Of a stretch of DNA of 12,082 nt, positions 1 to 6,310 are shown piece after piece. Within the stretch, counting starts at the first letter, position 1; every line of letters begins with the position of its first letter. Origin of the DNA: an uncultured Oscillospiraceae bacterium (GTDB lineage Bacteria > Bacillota > Clostridia > Oscillospirales > Oscillospiraceae); NCBI GenBank assembly GCA_934569425.1, contig CAKTKM010000035.1:1-12082 (forward strand), given 5' to 3'. The translations under genes were made by a program, and so were the position numbers. Under the pieces are notes generated by a model. That model did not search any database. It had not been told where the DNA came from and saw nothing but the letters and a program-made list of their open reading frames with translations.

Positions 1-1294
1 GACGGGCGTAGAAGTCCGCCTCATCCTTGGCGAGGTAGGCGATGCGGGGCAGGTTGATGGTGACGACGCCCACGGAACCGGTGGACTCGCCGGAGCCGAA
101 GAAGCCGCCGGACTTTTTCCGCAGCTCGCGCAGGTCAAGGCGCAGGCGGCAGCACATGGAACGGACATCGTTGGGCTCCATATCGGAGTTGATATAGTTG
201 GAGAAATAAGGCGTGCCGTACTTGGCGGTCATCTCGAACAGCAGCTTATTGTTCTCTGTCTCGCTCCAGTCAAAGTCGCGGGTGATGGAATAGGTGGGGA
301 TAGGATACTGGAAGCCGCGGCCATTGGCGTCGCCCTCGATCATGATCTCGATAAAGGCCTTGTTGACCATGTCCATTTCCTTCTGGCAGTCGCCATAGGT
401 GAAGTCCCGTTCACGGCCGCCCACGATGGCAGGCTGATCCACCAGATCCCGGGGAACCGCCCAGTCCAGCGTGATGTTGCTGAAGGGCGCCTGCGTACCC
501 CAGCGGGAGGGGGTGTTGACACCGTAGACGAAGGACTGGATGCACTGCTTGACCTCCTTCTGGGTCAGATCGTCCACCTTGACGAAGGGGGCCAGGTAGG
601 TATCGAAGGAGGAAAAGGCCTGCGCGCCCGCCCACTCGTTCTGCATGATGCCGAGGAAGTTCACCATCTGATTGCACAGGGTGCTGAGGTGGCTGGCGGG
701 AGAGGATGTGATCTTGCCCACCACGCCGCCGAGACCCTCCTGGATCAGCTGCTTCAGGCTCCAGCCGGCACAGTAGCCGGTCAGCATGGAGAGGTCGTGC
801 AGGTGCAGATCGGCGTTGCGGTGCGCCTCGGCCACTTCGCCGTCATAGATCTCGCTGAGCCAGTAGTTTGCGGTGATGGCGCCGGAGTTGGACAGGATCA
901 GGCCGCCCACGGAATAGGTGACGGTGGAATTCTCCTTGACGCGCCAGTCGTTGATCTGCAGATAGTTGTCCACCAGATCCTTGTAGTTCAGCAGGGCGCT
1001 GCCCACATTGCGGACCTTTTCCCGCTGCTTACGGTAGAGGATGTAGGCCTTGGCCACGTCGGCATAGCCGGCCTCGGACAGCACCTTTTCCACGCAGTCC
1101 TGAATATCCTCCACAGCCACCAGCTCGTCCTTGATCTTCGGCTCGAACTCCGCCGTGACACGCAGCGCCAGCATGTCCATGACGCTGGGATGGTACTGCT
1201 TGCCCATGGCGTCAAAGGCCTTGGTGATGGCCGCGCTGATCTTGGCAATATCAAATTCGGCGATGGTTCCGTCTCGTTTTGTCACCCGGTACAT
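1..1294 (-). CDS. nrdD: Anaerobic ribonucleoside-triphosphate reductase (class III), 3' end cut by window edge
   Basis: This is the N-terminal 431 codons of the oxygen-sensitive glycyl-radical enzyme that reduces ribonucleoside triphosphates to dNTPs. I read it by reverse translation from the ATG at 1294 leftwards; it stays open to base 1. Residues 1 to about 93 form an ATP-cone (starts MYRVTKRDGTIAEFD), the allosteric dATP/ATP domain. The catalytic barrel follows with the NrdD hallmarks HLHDLSMLTGYCAGWSL (Cys175) and VRSMCCRLRLDLRE (Cys381/Cys382), which match the active-site cysteines of the family. The C-terminal zinc site and glycyl radical loop lie outside the window. The start is fixed by an AAGGAGG ribosome binding site at 1305-1311, ten bases upstream. 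The activase gene nrdG lies upstream on the same strand, 191 bp away, but nrdD has its own near-consensus promoter in that gap. Nothing looks broken. Confidence 0.97.
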   Translation of the reverse strand, partial: MYRVTKRDGTIAEFDIAKISAAITKAFDAMGKQYHPSVMDMLALRVTAEFEPKIKDELVAVEDIQDCVEKVLSEAGYADVAKAYILYRKQREKVRNVGSALLNYKDLVDNYLQINDWRVKENSTVTYSVGGLILSNSGAITANYWLSEIYDGEVAEAHRNADLHLHDLSMLTGYCAGWSLKQLIQEGLGGVVGKITSSPASHLSTLCNQMVNFLGIMQNEWAGAQAFSSFDTYLAPFVKVDDLTQKEVKQCIQSFVYGVNTPSRWGTQAPFSNITLDWAVPRDLVDQPAIVGGRERDFTYGDCQKEMDMVNKAFIEIMIEGDANGRGFQYPIPTYSITRDFDWSETENNKLLFEMTAKYGTPYFSNYINSDMEPNDVRSMCCRLRLDLRELRKKSGGFFGSGESTGSVGVVTINLPRIAYLAKDEADFYAR

Positions 1295-1324
1295 GTGTGT
1301 TGTTCCTCCTTCTCTCGTATGCAT

Positions 1325-1340
1325 CGCCCGCAAAGGGGCG
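1325..1340 (-). other. Small hairpin in the nrdD leader
   Basis: A 5-bp GC stem (CGCCC at 1325-1329 with GGGCG at 1336-1340) and a six-base loop lies between the inverted repeat near the start site and the nrdD ribosome binding site. It has no T-run and does not cover the ribosome binding site. It may be incidental in GC-rich DNA. Confidence 0.3.
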
Positions 1341-1350
1341 GAAAATGAAA

Positions 1351-1379
1351 TGAGATACGACGCAGACCGTCGTATCTCA
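1351..1379. repeat. Perfect 11-bp inverted repeat at the nrdD transcription start
   Basis: TGAGATACGAC (1351-1361) and GTCGTATCTCA (1369-1379) are perfect complements separated by seven bases. With the -10 element at 1381-1386, transcription would start near 1374, inside the right-hand arm. The repeat therefore straddles the start point. That fits a DNA operator better than an mRNA hairpin, since the full stem would not be transcribed; a slightly upstream start would instead give a 5'-terminal stabilising hairpin. The regulator is unknown. Confidence 0.6.
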
Positions 1380-1380
1380 C

Positions 1381-1408
1381 AGTATACCACATATATGGGG
1401 GTTGTCAA
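1381..1408 (-). promoter_or_regulatory. nrdD promoter
   Basis: On the minus strand TTGACA (1403-1408) and TATACT (1381-1386) are separated by 16 bases, a near-consensus sigma-A promoter about 80 bp upstream of the nrdD ribosome binding site. It gives nrdD transcription independent of nrdG. The spacer and the upstream flank carry AT-rich palindromic boxes annotated separately. Confidence 0.75.
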
Positions 1409-1463
1409 GGAAAAACGCCCATATGTAGTGTATAAGATTTTTTAATAGCCACAAGATGTAGGG
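1387..1463 (-). promoter_or_regulatory. Candidate NrdR box cluster upstream of nrdD
   Basis: NrdR is the ATP-cone repressor of ribonucleotide reductase operons; its box is roughly CACWATATATWGTG, usually in tandem about three helical turns apart. Three minus-strand 14-mers resemble it: CCCTACATCTTGTG (1450-1463, 11 of 14 positions), CACTACATATGGGC (1417-1430, 10 of 14) and CCCCATATATGTGG (1387-1400, 9 of 14). Centre-to-centre distances are 33 and 30 bp. The last sits in the -35/-10 spacer, where binding would block RNA polymerase. The matches are imperfect, so the call rests as much on position and gene context as on sequence. nrdR itself is not in the window. Confidence 0.45.
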
Positions 1464-1485
1464 CCGCGGCAAGGGCAGGCAGATC

Positions 1486-2175
1486 CTATACTCCTCTGAG
1501 CGCCACATCCTGCACAAAGGGTCTTACGATGTCCGCCCAGCGAGCCAGTTGCTCCTCCGCGGGGGCGTGGAGACCGGCTTGCAGAACGGCGTCCCGGTCA
1601 GTAAAGCATTGGATGAAATACCGCTTGGCACCGGTGATCCAGCGGGCAATGGCCGCAAAGGACACATCGTCGTGGAACTCCGCCACGGCGGTGGTACGGA
1701 ACTCGTAGTCCACAGCGCCGGTAAGGAGAAAGGCGACGCTCTCTTTCACAGGCGTCAGATCCAGCTCCGGCACGCCCACGGTGGCGGCATAGCGGGCAGG
1801 GCTGTTTTTGATGTCCATGGCCACATAGTCCACCAGACCGGCTGCCGCCAGCTGCCGCAGGGCATCGGGGTGGCTGCCGTTGGTATCCAGCTTCACCGCG
1901 TAGCCCAGCGCCTTGATGCGTTCCAGCAGCAGACGCAGGTCACGCCGCAGCAGCGGCTCTCCGCCGGTAATGGCCACGCCGTCCAGCAGCCCCCGCCGCT
2001 TTTTCAGAAACGCCAGCAGGGCGGCGTCATCCATCAGCGGCGCCATACCGCCCAGCACCAGCCCCCCGTTGTGACAAAAGGGGCAGCGGAAATCGCAGCC
2101 CGCCAGAAACACCGTACAGGCCACATGGCCGGGAAAATCCAGCAGTGTCAGCTTTTGCAGCCCGTGAATCTCCAT
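1486..2175 (-). CDS. nrdG: Anaerobic ribonucleotide reductase activating protein (radical SAM)
   Basis: The product (229 aa) is the activase that uses S-adenosylmethionine and a [4Fe-4S] cluster to place the glycyl radical on NrdD. The cluster motif CX3CX2C is at Cys27-Cys31-Cys34 (GCDFRCPFCHNGG) and the SAM-contacting GGEP is at residues 71-74, followed by VKLDTNG. Its length and the N-terminal LQKLTLLDFPGHVA fit the longer NrdG2-like branch rather than the roughly 155-aa E. coli NrdG. Two ATGs sit in tandem. I chose the second (2175), 7 bases after GGAGG; the first (2178) is only 4 bases away and adds one Met. The frame stays open further upstream without another ribosome binding site. The order nrdG-nrdD is the reverse of the common nrdD-nrdG order. 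Confidence 0.93.
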   Translation of the reverse strand: MEIHGLQKLTLLDFPGHVACTVFLAGCDFRCPFCHNGGLVLGGMAPLMDDAALLAFLKKRRGLLDGVAITGGEPLLRRDLRLLLERIKALGYAVKLDTNGSHPDALRQLAAAGLVDYVAMDIKNSPARYAATVGVPELDLTPVKESVAFLLTGAVDYEFRTTAVAEFHDDVSFAAIARWITGAKRYFIQCFTDRDAVLQAGLHAPAEEQLARWADIVRPFVQDVALRGV

Positions 2176-2203
2176 CATGCCGCCTCCTTTCCGTTCTCCA
2201 CAC

Positions 2204-2232
2204 ATTGTAGCGCGGCAGCGCGGAATTGTCAA
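2204..2232 (-). promoter_or_regulatory. nrdG promoter
   Basis: On the minus strand a perfect TTGACA (2227-2232) and TACAAT (2204-2209) are separated by exactly 17 bases, about 20 bp upstream of the nrdG ribosome binding site. It is back to back with the promoter of the AraC-type regulator gene. Confidence 0.75.
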
Positions 2233-2233
2233 T

Positions 2234-2250
2234 CCGCCGTTGCGCGGCGG
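2234..2250. repeat. Inverted repeat between the divergent nrdG and araC-type promoters
   Basis: CCGCCG (2234-2239) and CGGCGG (2245-2250) form a perfect 6-bp inverted repeat around TTGCG. It touches the -35 side of both divergent promoters, so a bound protein could affect both. It may equally be chance in GC-rich sequence. Confidence 0.35.
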
Positions 2251-2268
2251 CGCGTGATATGGTACACT
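2240..2268 (+). promoter_or_regulatory. Promoter of the AraC-type regulator gene
   Basis: TTGCGC (2240-2245) and TACACT (2263-2268) have a 17-base spacer, with TG one base before the -10 (extended -10). The start codon is 33 bp downstream. The weak -35 makes this less certain than the opposing nrdG promoter. Confidence 0.5.
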
Positions 2269-2300
2269 GAAGGCACCACACACGAAGCGGAGGGAAAGCC

Positions 2301-3539
2301 ATGGGCGGAAGGGACGGCGGCAGGACGCTGCCCATACAGGAGCTGTACTGCTCCCGGGCGGATTACAGCCAGATCTGCCGGGTGGTGACGGAGGTCATCG
2401 ACGCGCCTACCACGCCCATGATCCACCAGATGTCCCGCTTCTGGCTGTTTACCGGCGGACGCGGCACCATCGTTTTGCAGGACCGGCCGTATCCGGTGTC
2501 GGTGGGATCGCTGGTATCGGTGCTGCCGTGGCAAATCTCCGATGTGGTGTCGGTGGAGGAGCCGCTGCGGTATGATCTGCTGACCTACTACTTTGACAAT
2601 GTGAACATGGCGGTGAAGGCGCTGGGGCAGGCGGGACGCACGCCCCTGCGGCTGATGGAGACCATGGCCGCGGCGCCGGTGGTGCAGTGTCCGCCCCATG
2701 AGGCGGCGGCGCTGGAGCGGCTGTTCGGGCAGCTGCGGCGGGAGACGGAGCTGCCCGAGGACGACCCGCTGCGGGAGCTGTTTATTGCCAACAAGCTGGC
2801 GGAGGTGGTGATCTCCTTCCTGCGGCTGGGGCAGAGGCAGGGCAAAGCCGCTCCCAAGGCCATGGAGAAAAGCGATATTCTGCACTATATGTATACCCAT
2901 CTGGGGGAGAAGCTGACCCTCTCCCAGCTCAGCAGGCAGTTTTATCTCAGCGAGTCGGCCATCAGCGCCTATATCACCCAGACCACAGGGCTGTCCTTTT
3001 TCGACCTGCTGGGGGAAATGCGGATCGGGAAGTCCCTCAGTTTTCTGATGTATACCGATCTGACCATGGAACAGCTGGCGGAGATCCTCGGGTTCGTGGA
3101 CAGCTCCCACATCAGCAAGGTATTCTCGGCGCGGCTGGGGATGAAGGCCAGCCAGTTCCGGGAGGTATACCGCCGGGTGGGCGGATTGTGCGGCATTCAG
3201 GAGGATCCGGTGGCCTATGAGGTGGTGTCGTATCTCTATCACAACTATGCCGCGGAGCTGCCGCCCCGGGAGACGGCGGCACGGTTCGGCCTGTCCGTCA
3301 GGGAGCTGAACACGCTACTGCTGTATCAGGTGGAAAAGGATCTGGCGGATTTTGTCCACTTTCTGCGGATCAACCGGGCATGTACGCTGCTGAAGACCAC
3401 GGACAAAAGCGTGACGGACATCGCCTTTGAGGTGGGGTACAACACCGTCAAGACCTTCGGGCGGAATTTCCTGCGGTTTCGCGGCATGTCCCCCACGGCG
3501 TTCCGGCAGGAGGTGGCGCTTCAGGAGGCTCGGCTATAG
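2301..3539 (+). CDS. AraC-family transcriptional regulator with two AraC DNA-binding domains
   Basis: This 412-aa protein has an N-terminal AraC-type sensing region (about 10-180; RFWLFTGGRGTIVLQDRPYPVSVGSL looks cupin-like). Two AraC helix-turn-helix regions follow. The first, about 191-292, contains LTLSQLSRQFYLSESAISAYI and LTMEQLAEILGFVDSSHISKVFSARLG. The second, about 303-408, contains ETAARFGLSVRELNTLLL and the canonical SVTDIAFEVGYNTVKTFGRNF and GMSPTAFRQ. Usual AraC proteins are about 300 aa with one such domain; the extra 100 residues are the second copy. The start is set by GGAGGG six bases upstream of the ATG at 2301. The gene is monocistronic, divergent from nrdG and convergent with the arginine operon. 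The inducer and targets are unknown; the flanking operons are the obvious candidates. Confidence 0.9.
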   Translation: MGGRDGGRTLPIQELYCSRADYSQICRVVTEVIDAPTTPMIHQMSRFWLFTGGRGTIVLQDRPYPVSVGSLVSVLPWQISDVVSVEEPLRYDLLTYYFDNVNMAVKALGQAGRTPLRLMETMAAAPVVQCPPHEAAALERLFGQLRRETELPEDDPLRELFIANKLAEVVISFLRLGQRQGKAAPKAMEKSDILHYMYTHLGEKLTLSQLSRQFYLSESAISAYITQTTGLSFFDLLGEMRIGKSLSFLMYTDLTMEQLAEILGFVDSSHISKVFSARLGMKASQFREVYRRVGGLCGIQEDPVAYEVVSYLYHNYAAELPPRETAARFGLSVRELNTLLLYQVEKDLADFVHFLRINRACTLLKTTDKSVTDIAFEVGYNTVKTFGRNFLRFRGMSPTAFRQEVALQEARL

Positions 3540-3545
3540 AAAATA

Positions 3546-3570
3546 CAGCCCGCGGCAAAGCCGCGGGCTG
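3546..3570. terminator. Bidirectional rho-independent terminator
   Basis: An 11-bp perfect GC-rich stem (CAGCCCGCGGC at 3546-3556, GCCGCGGGCTG at 3560-3570) with an AAA loop lies between two convergent genes. TTGGTTCTT follows on the plus strand and TATTTTC on the minus strand. It can end both the AraC-type gene and the arginine operon. Confidence 0.88.
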
Positions 3571-3577
3571 TTGGTTC

Positions 3578-4681
3578 TTATTGGGGGTATACGCCCAGAT
3601 CGCGGGCGACCTTGGTGATGAAGTCCTGCACGTTGGTGACTATGGTGGTGGCGCTGAGACTGCCGCGATCCAGCAGCTTATTCACCACAAATTCATCGGC
3701 ATCCACGGCGTAGAGATAGACCGGACGGACGGTGCCGTCCGGCAGCACACGGAAGGACGGGGTCATATTGCCGGTGGCGATGGTATGGAGCATGGTGGCA
3801 AGGCAGATGACCGTTGTGGCACCGCGCACCAGCTCCCGCATGGCGGAGGCGCCTTCATACACATCGGCGTAAACCTCCGGCAGGGGGCCATCGTCCCGGA
3901 TGGAGCCAGTGAGCACAAAGGGGACATGGTGCTTGACGCAGCCGTAGATAATGCCGTTGTCAATGCGGTAGTCCTCGATAAAACGGGGGATGGAGCCGCT
4001 GCGGCGCACCTTGTTCAGCACGTCCAGATGGTGATAGTGGCCGTTGGGCTGGCTGCGCTGGGTATAAATGTCCTGCCCCAGCGCGGTATGGAGATAGGCG
4101 GCCTCTAAGTCGTGGGTACCGAGGGCGTTGCCCGCCAGCAGTCCGTGACAGTAGCCGTTTGCGATCATGGCCTCCATGGCGGCGCGGGCGCCGGCATCGA
4201 AGGCAAAGGCAGGTCCCATGACCCAGAGGATGCGGCCATGCGCACGCTCATGCCGCAGGAGCGCGGCCAGATCATCGTAATCCTTGGCATAGGAGGTCTC
4301 CCGGCTGCGCCCCTGACGGAACACGAACTGGTCATCGTTTCCGCCCTCGTGTCCGGCAAAGCCGTCGCAGTGCATATAGATGCCCTCCTCGCCCCGCTCG
4401 GTGCGTCCGAGGATCACGCGGTCGCCCTGCTTGACATTGCGGGCCTCCACCGTATCGAGGCGTCCGTCAGGACGCAGGATCACGCAGGCATCCATGCGGC
4501 TCTCCTCCGCCAGCCGCCATTGGCCGTCGATCTTGAAATACTCCGGATACATGGAGGTGCTGTGGAAGCTGTCCGGCACCACGCCGTCACGCTCCGCTGC
4601 CTGCCAGCGGGCATCGGGGGCAGCGAGAAGATCGGGGCGGTCAAAGTTGGGATGGTGATAAAGGGGCAGAACAAAGGACAT
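3578..4681 (-). CDS. TIGR00300/LOR-SDH family protein, probable NAD-dependent ornithine cyclodeaminase
   Basis: The product (367 aa) matches from memory the conserved core of the TIGR00300 (LOR/SDH bifunctional-domain) family, which includes the archaeal ornithine cyclodeaminase and the C-terminal half of cyanobacterial AgrE/ArgZ. These convert ornithine to proline and ammonia. Recognisable blocks are PEYFKIDGQWRLAEESRMD (46-64), AGNALGTHDLE (183-193), NGHYHHLD (213-220), FVLTGSIRDDGPLPEV (255-270), ATMLHTIATGNM (295-306) and NKLLDRGS (334-341). It is a stand-alone protein here, with arginine deiminase encoded 33 bp upstream on the same strand, so both enzymes likely serve one arginine-degrading route. 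AAAGGAGG lies eight bases before the ATG at 4681, fixing the start. The family assignment is strong; the exact substrate is inferred from family and neighbour. Confidence 0.82.
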   Translation of the reverse strand: MSFVLPLYHHPNFDRPDLLAAPDARWQAAERDGVVPDSFHSTSMYPEYFKIDGQWRLAEESRMDACVILRPDGRLDTVEARNVKQGDRVILGRTERGEEGIYMHCDGFAGHEGGNDDQFVFRQGRSRETSYAKDYDDLAALLRHERAHGRILWVMGPAFAFDAGARAAMEAMIANGYCHGLLAGNALGTHDLEAAYLHTALGQDIYTQRSQPNGHYHHLDVLNKVRRSGSIPRFIEDYRIDNGIIYGCVKHHVPFVLTGSIRDDGPLPEVYADVYEGASAMRELVRGATTVICLATMLHTIATGNMTPSFRVLPDGTVRPVYLYAVDADEFVVNKLLDRGSLSATTIVTNVQDFITKVARDLGVYPQ

Positions 4682-4714
4682 GGGGGATTCCTCCTTTTCG
4701 TTTTTTCGCCGGGG

Positions 4715-5938
4715 TCATTTTACATCGGCGCGGCGCAGGGGCATGCTCATGCAGCGCGGGCCGCCCCGTCCGCGGGACAGCTCGGAACTGGGCATTTCAA
4801 AAACCTGAATGCCGTTGTCCTGCAGGATCGCGTTAGTCATATAATTCCGGTCATACACCACCACCCTGCCGGGGGCGATGCAGAGCGTGTTGGAGCCGTC
4901 GTTCCACTGTTCCCGCTCGGAGGACACACGGTCACCGCCGCCGCAGGGGATCAGCTTGACAGTGTCCAGCTCCAGCGCACGGGACAGGATCGTCTCCAAC
5001 GTGCCGGCCTCCTCCGTTACGCGGAGGCGGTCGCCGTCAGGGGTGATGCGGTAGACCCGCAGGCTCTCCAATATCTCTGGATGGACGGTAAACACGCCGC
5101 GATCCACCTGCGTCAGCACCGTGTCCAGATGCATGAAGGCCCGCAGGTTGGGAATATCCAGCGCCAGCACGGTGCGGATCTCCGCCGATCCGTCGCGGAA
5201 AATATTGCGGCAGAGCACCTCGATGGCCTCCGGCGTGGTGCGCTGGGACATGCCCACCGCCAGCAGGCGGGAGCTGAGGTTCAGCACATCGCCGCCCTCG
5301 ATGCTGAAGGGGTCGTCACGGTGGTAATAAAAAGGGACCTTCCCGGCATAGTCAGGGTGGTATTGCAGGATATACTGTCCATAGATGGTCTCGCGGCGGC
5401 GGGTAAGGGAGTACATGGCGTTGAGGCTGACGCCCCGGCCGATACAGGCAAAGAGATCGCGGGTAAAGTACAGATTGGGGATGGGATCCAGCACAAAACG
5501 GTGGCTGCCCCGGGTCAGGGACACCAATGCGCCCCGGCGCTCCGGCGGCAGGAACTCCTCCACGCTGACGCCGGTCATAGTACGGCGCACCAGCTCGTCA
5601 TCCGTCAGCACCGACAGATAGTCATACAGCGCCGCCTGATAATGACAGGCAATGGCGCCGCCTTCGTGAATCAACTGGCGGATAAAGCGGCGGCGCACCT
5701 GCGGATCCCCCGCCAGCGTCTGCGTCATCAGATCCTCCAGATAGACCACGCGGGTACCGTTTCGCCGCAGCAGGGTGGCAAACGCGTCATGCTCCTGCTG
5801 AGCGGCCTTCAGATAGGGAATGTCGTCAAAGAGCAGGCGTTCCAGCTCACCGGGAACCAGCTGCTCCAGCTCCGCGCCGGGACGGTGCAGCAGCACCTGC
5901 TGCAATGTGCCGATCTCGCTTGTTACATGGATAGGCAT
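4715..5938 (-). CDS. arcA: Arginine deiminase
   Basis: This cytoplasmic enzyme hydrolyses L-arginine to citrulline and ammonia, the first step of the arginine deiminase pathway. Its 407 aa match the usual length. The catalytic set of the guanidine-modifying superfamily is complete: Asp161 (PNLYFTRDLF), Glu214 and Asp217 (IEGGDVL), His270 and Asp272 (FMHLDTVLT) and nucleophile Cys396 (GRGGPRCMSMPL). The substrate-loop region EQWNDGSNTLCIAPG is at 343-357. AGAAGGAGA five bases upstream supports the ATG at 5938. It leads a two-gene operon with the TIGR00300 protein. The usual partners arcB (ornithine carbamoyltransferase), arcC (carbamate kinase) and arcD (antiporter) are absent from the window, so citrulline must be handled from elsewhere. 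A domain architecture of single ADI type argues against the fused AgrE form. Confidence 0.94.
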   Translation of the reverse strand: MPIHVTSEIGTLQQVLLHRPGAELEQLVPGELERLLFDDIPYLKAAQQEHDAFATLLRRNGTRVVYLEDLMTQTLAGDPQVRRRFIRQLIHEGGAIACHYQAALYDYLSVLTDDELVRRTMTGVSVEEFLPPERRGALVSLTRGSHRFVLDPIPNLYFTRDLFACIGRGVSLNAMYSLTRRRETIYGQYILQYHPDYAGKVPFYYHRDDPFSIEGGDVLNLSSRLLAVGMSQRTTPEAIEVLCRNIFRDGSAEIRTVLALDIPNLRAFMHLDTVLTQVDRGVFTVHPEILESLRVYRITPDGDRLRVTEEAGTLETILSRALELDTVKLIPCGGGDRVSSEREQWNDGSNTLCIAPGRVVVYDRNYMTNAILQDNGIQVFEMPSSELSRGRGGPRCMSMPLRRADVK

Positions 5939-5970
5939 GGCGTTCTCCTTCTTGTTTCATCGTTGCTTCT

Positions 5971-5999
5971 ATTGTATAGGCTTTCCGGAAACAGGATGG
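5971..5999 (-). promoter_or_regulatory. Candidate arcA promoter with a palindrome in the spacer
   Basis: Minus-strand TATACAAT (5971-5978) is a good -10 about 33 bp upstream of the arcA start. The matching -35 position (5994-5999, CCATCC) is far from consensus. A perfect 10-bp palindrome TTTCCGGAAA (5982-5991) fills the spacer. A good -10 with a poor -35 suggests activator dependence, but this is inference. Transcription could also read in from the extended -10 at 6224-6232. Confidence 0.45.
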
Positions 6000-6030
6000 G
6001 ACATACGGCGGGGAGTTTGTGGTATTTTAA

Positions 6031-6190
6031 CGGAGAAATTTCCACGAGACAAGGCCGCACGGCGGCACCGTATCGGTTCCGGGGGCGAACGCCCCGCGGA
6101 TACGCCGGTATCCTGCGGCCCAATCCTCACAGCCGTTCAGACTCAGAAAACAATCGACGTTGTGATGGGGGTATCTGCGCAGTACGCCAT
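6031..6190 (-). pseudogene. Frameshifted, truncated barstar-like pseudogene
   Basis: Reading leftwards from an ATG at 6190 gives MAYCADTPITTSIVF and then a stop (6143-6145). It aligns with the intact neighbour's MDYCIYTPIPTDPVLLN. Skipping to the next frame (one base missing near 6145) restores LSLNGCEDWAAGYRRIRGAF, aligning with LNLNGCKDWGTLHQRIRKTF. A further frame change near 6085 recovers a weaker match (YG..., then CLVEIS against CLTDVF). DNA at 6119-6145 matches 6547-6573 in the intact gene at 23 of 27 bases. The C-terminal half is not recognisable. This decayed second copy fills most of the arcA-barstar gap, which otherwise has no gene. The first two segments are clear; the extent beyond about 6085 is tentative. 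Confidence 0.75.
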
Positions 6191-6223
6191 AGCCGCACCC
6201 GCCTCTTTTCTGTAACTGTTTTC

Positions 6224-6232
6224 ATTATAACA
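6224..6232 (-). promoter_or_regulatory. Extended -10 promoter upstream of the barstar pseudogene
   Basis: The minus strand carries TGTTATAAT, a perfect extended -10 (TGnTATAAT), with no good -35. It points at the pseudogene start 34 bp away and on towards arcA. It probably once drove the pseudogene and may now give arcA a leader of about 280 bases. Confidence 0.55.
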
Positions 6233-6241
6233 CAGTACGGT

Positions 6242-6280
6242 ACAAAAGAAAAGACCACCAATGGAGGTCTTTTCTTTTGT
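6242..6280. terminator. Long AT-rich hairpin terminator after the barstar-like gene
   Basis: ACAAAAGAAAAGACC (6242-6256) and GGTCTTTTCTTTTGT (6266-6280) are perfect 15-base complements around a 9-base loop. It lies 31 bp past the barstar-like stop codon on the minus strand. The T-rich distal arm acts as its own U-tract. The core AAAAGACC/GGTCTTTT recurs in the palindrome at 6664-6706. Confidence 0.75.
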
Positions 6281-6310
6281 GATTGCCCACAGGTTTTGTT
6301 GTGTCTGTAA

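Noticed and set aside
6050-6120. A run of four compact hairpins (for example GGATAC-GCCG-GTATCC and GCCGC-CGT-GCGGC on one strand or the other) that might mark a 6S-like or riboswitch RNA upstream of arcA.
   Set aside because: The same stretch aligns in translation with the barstar-like gene, so a decayed GC-rich coding region explains it; no known riboswitch motif was recognised. Covariation analysis in relatives could reopen it.
4112-6310. A 732-codon open frame on the plus strand, antisense to arcA, its partner and the barstar pseudogene.
   Set aside because: It is the complement of two genes with complete catalytic motifs, has repetitive low-complexity composition (rich in H, G, A and Q), no ribosome binding site and no recognisable domain. 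Such long antisense frames are usual in GC-rich DNA.
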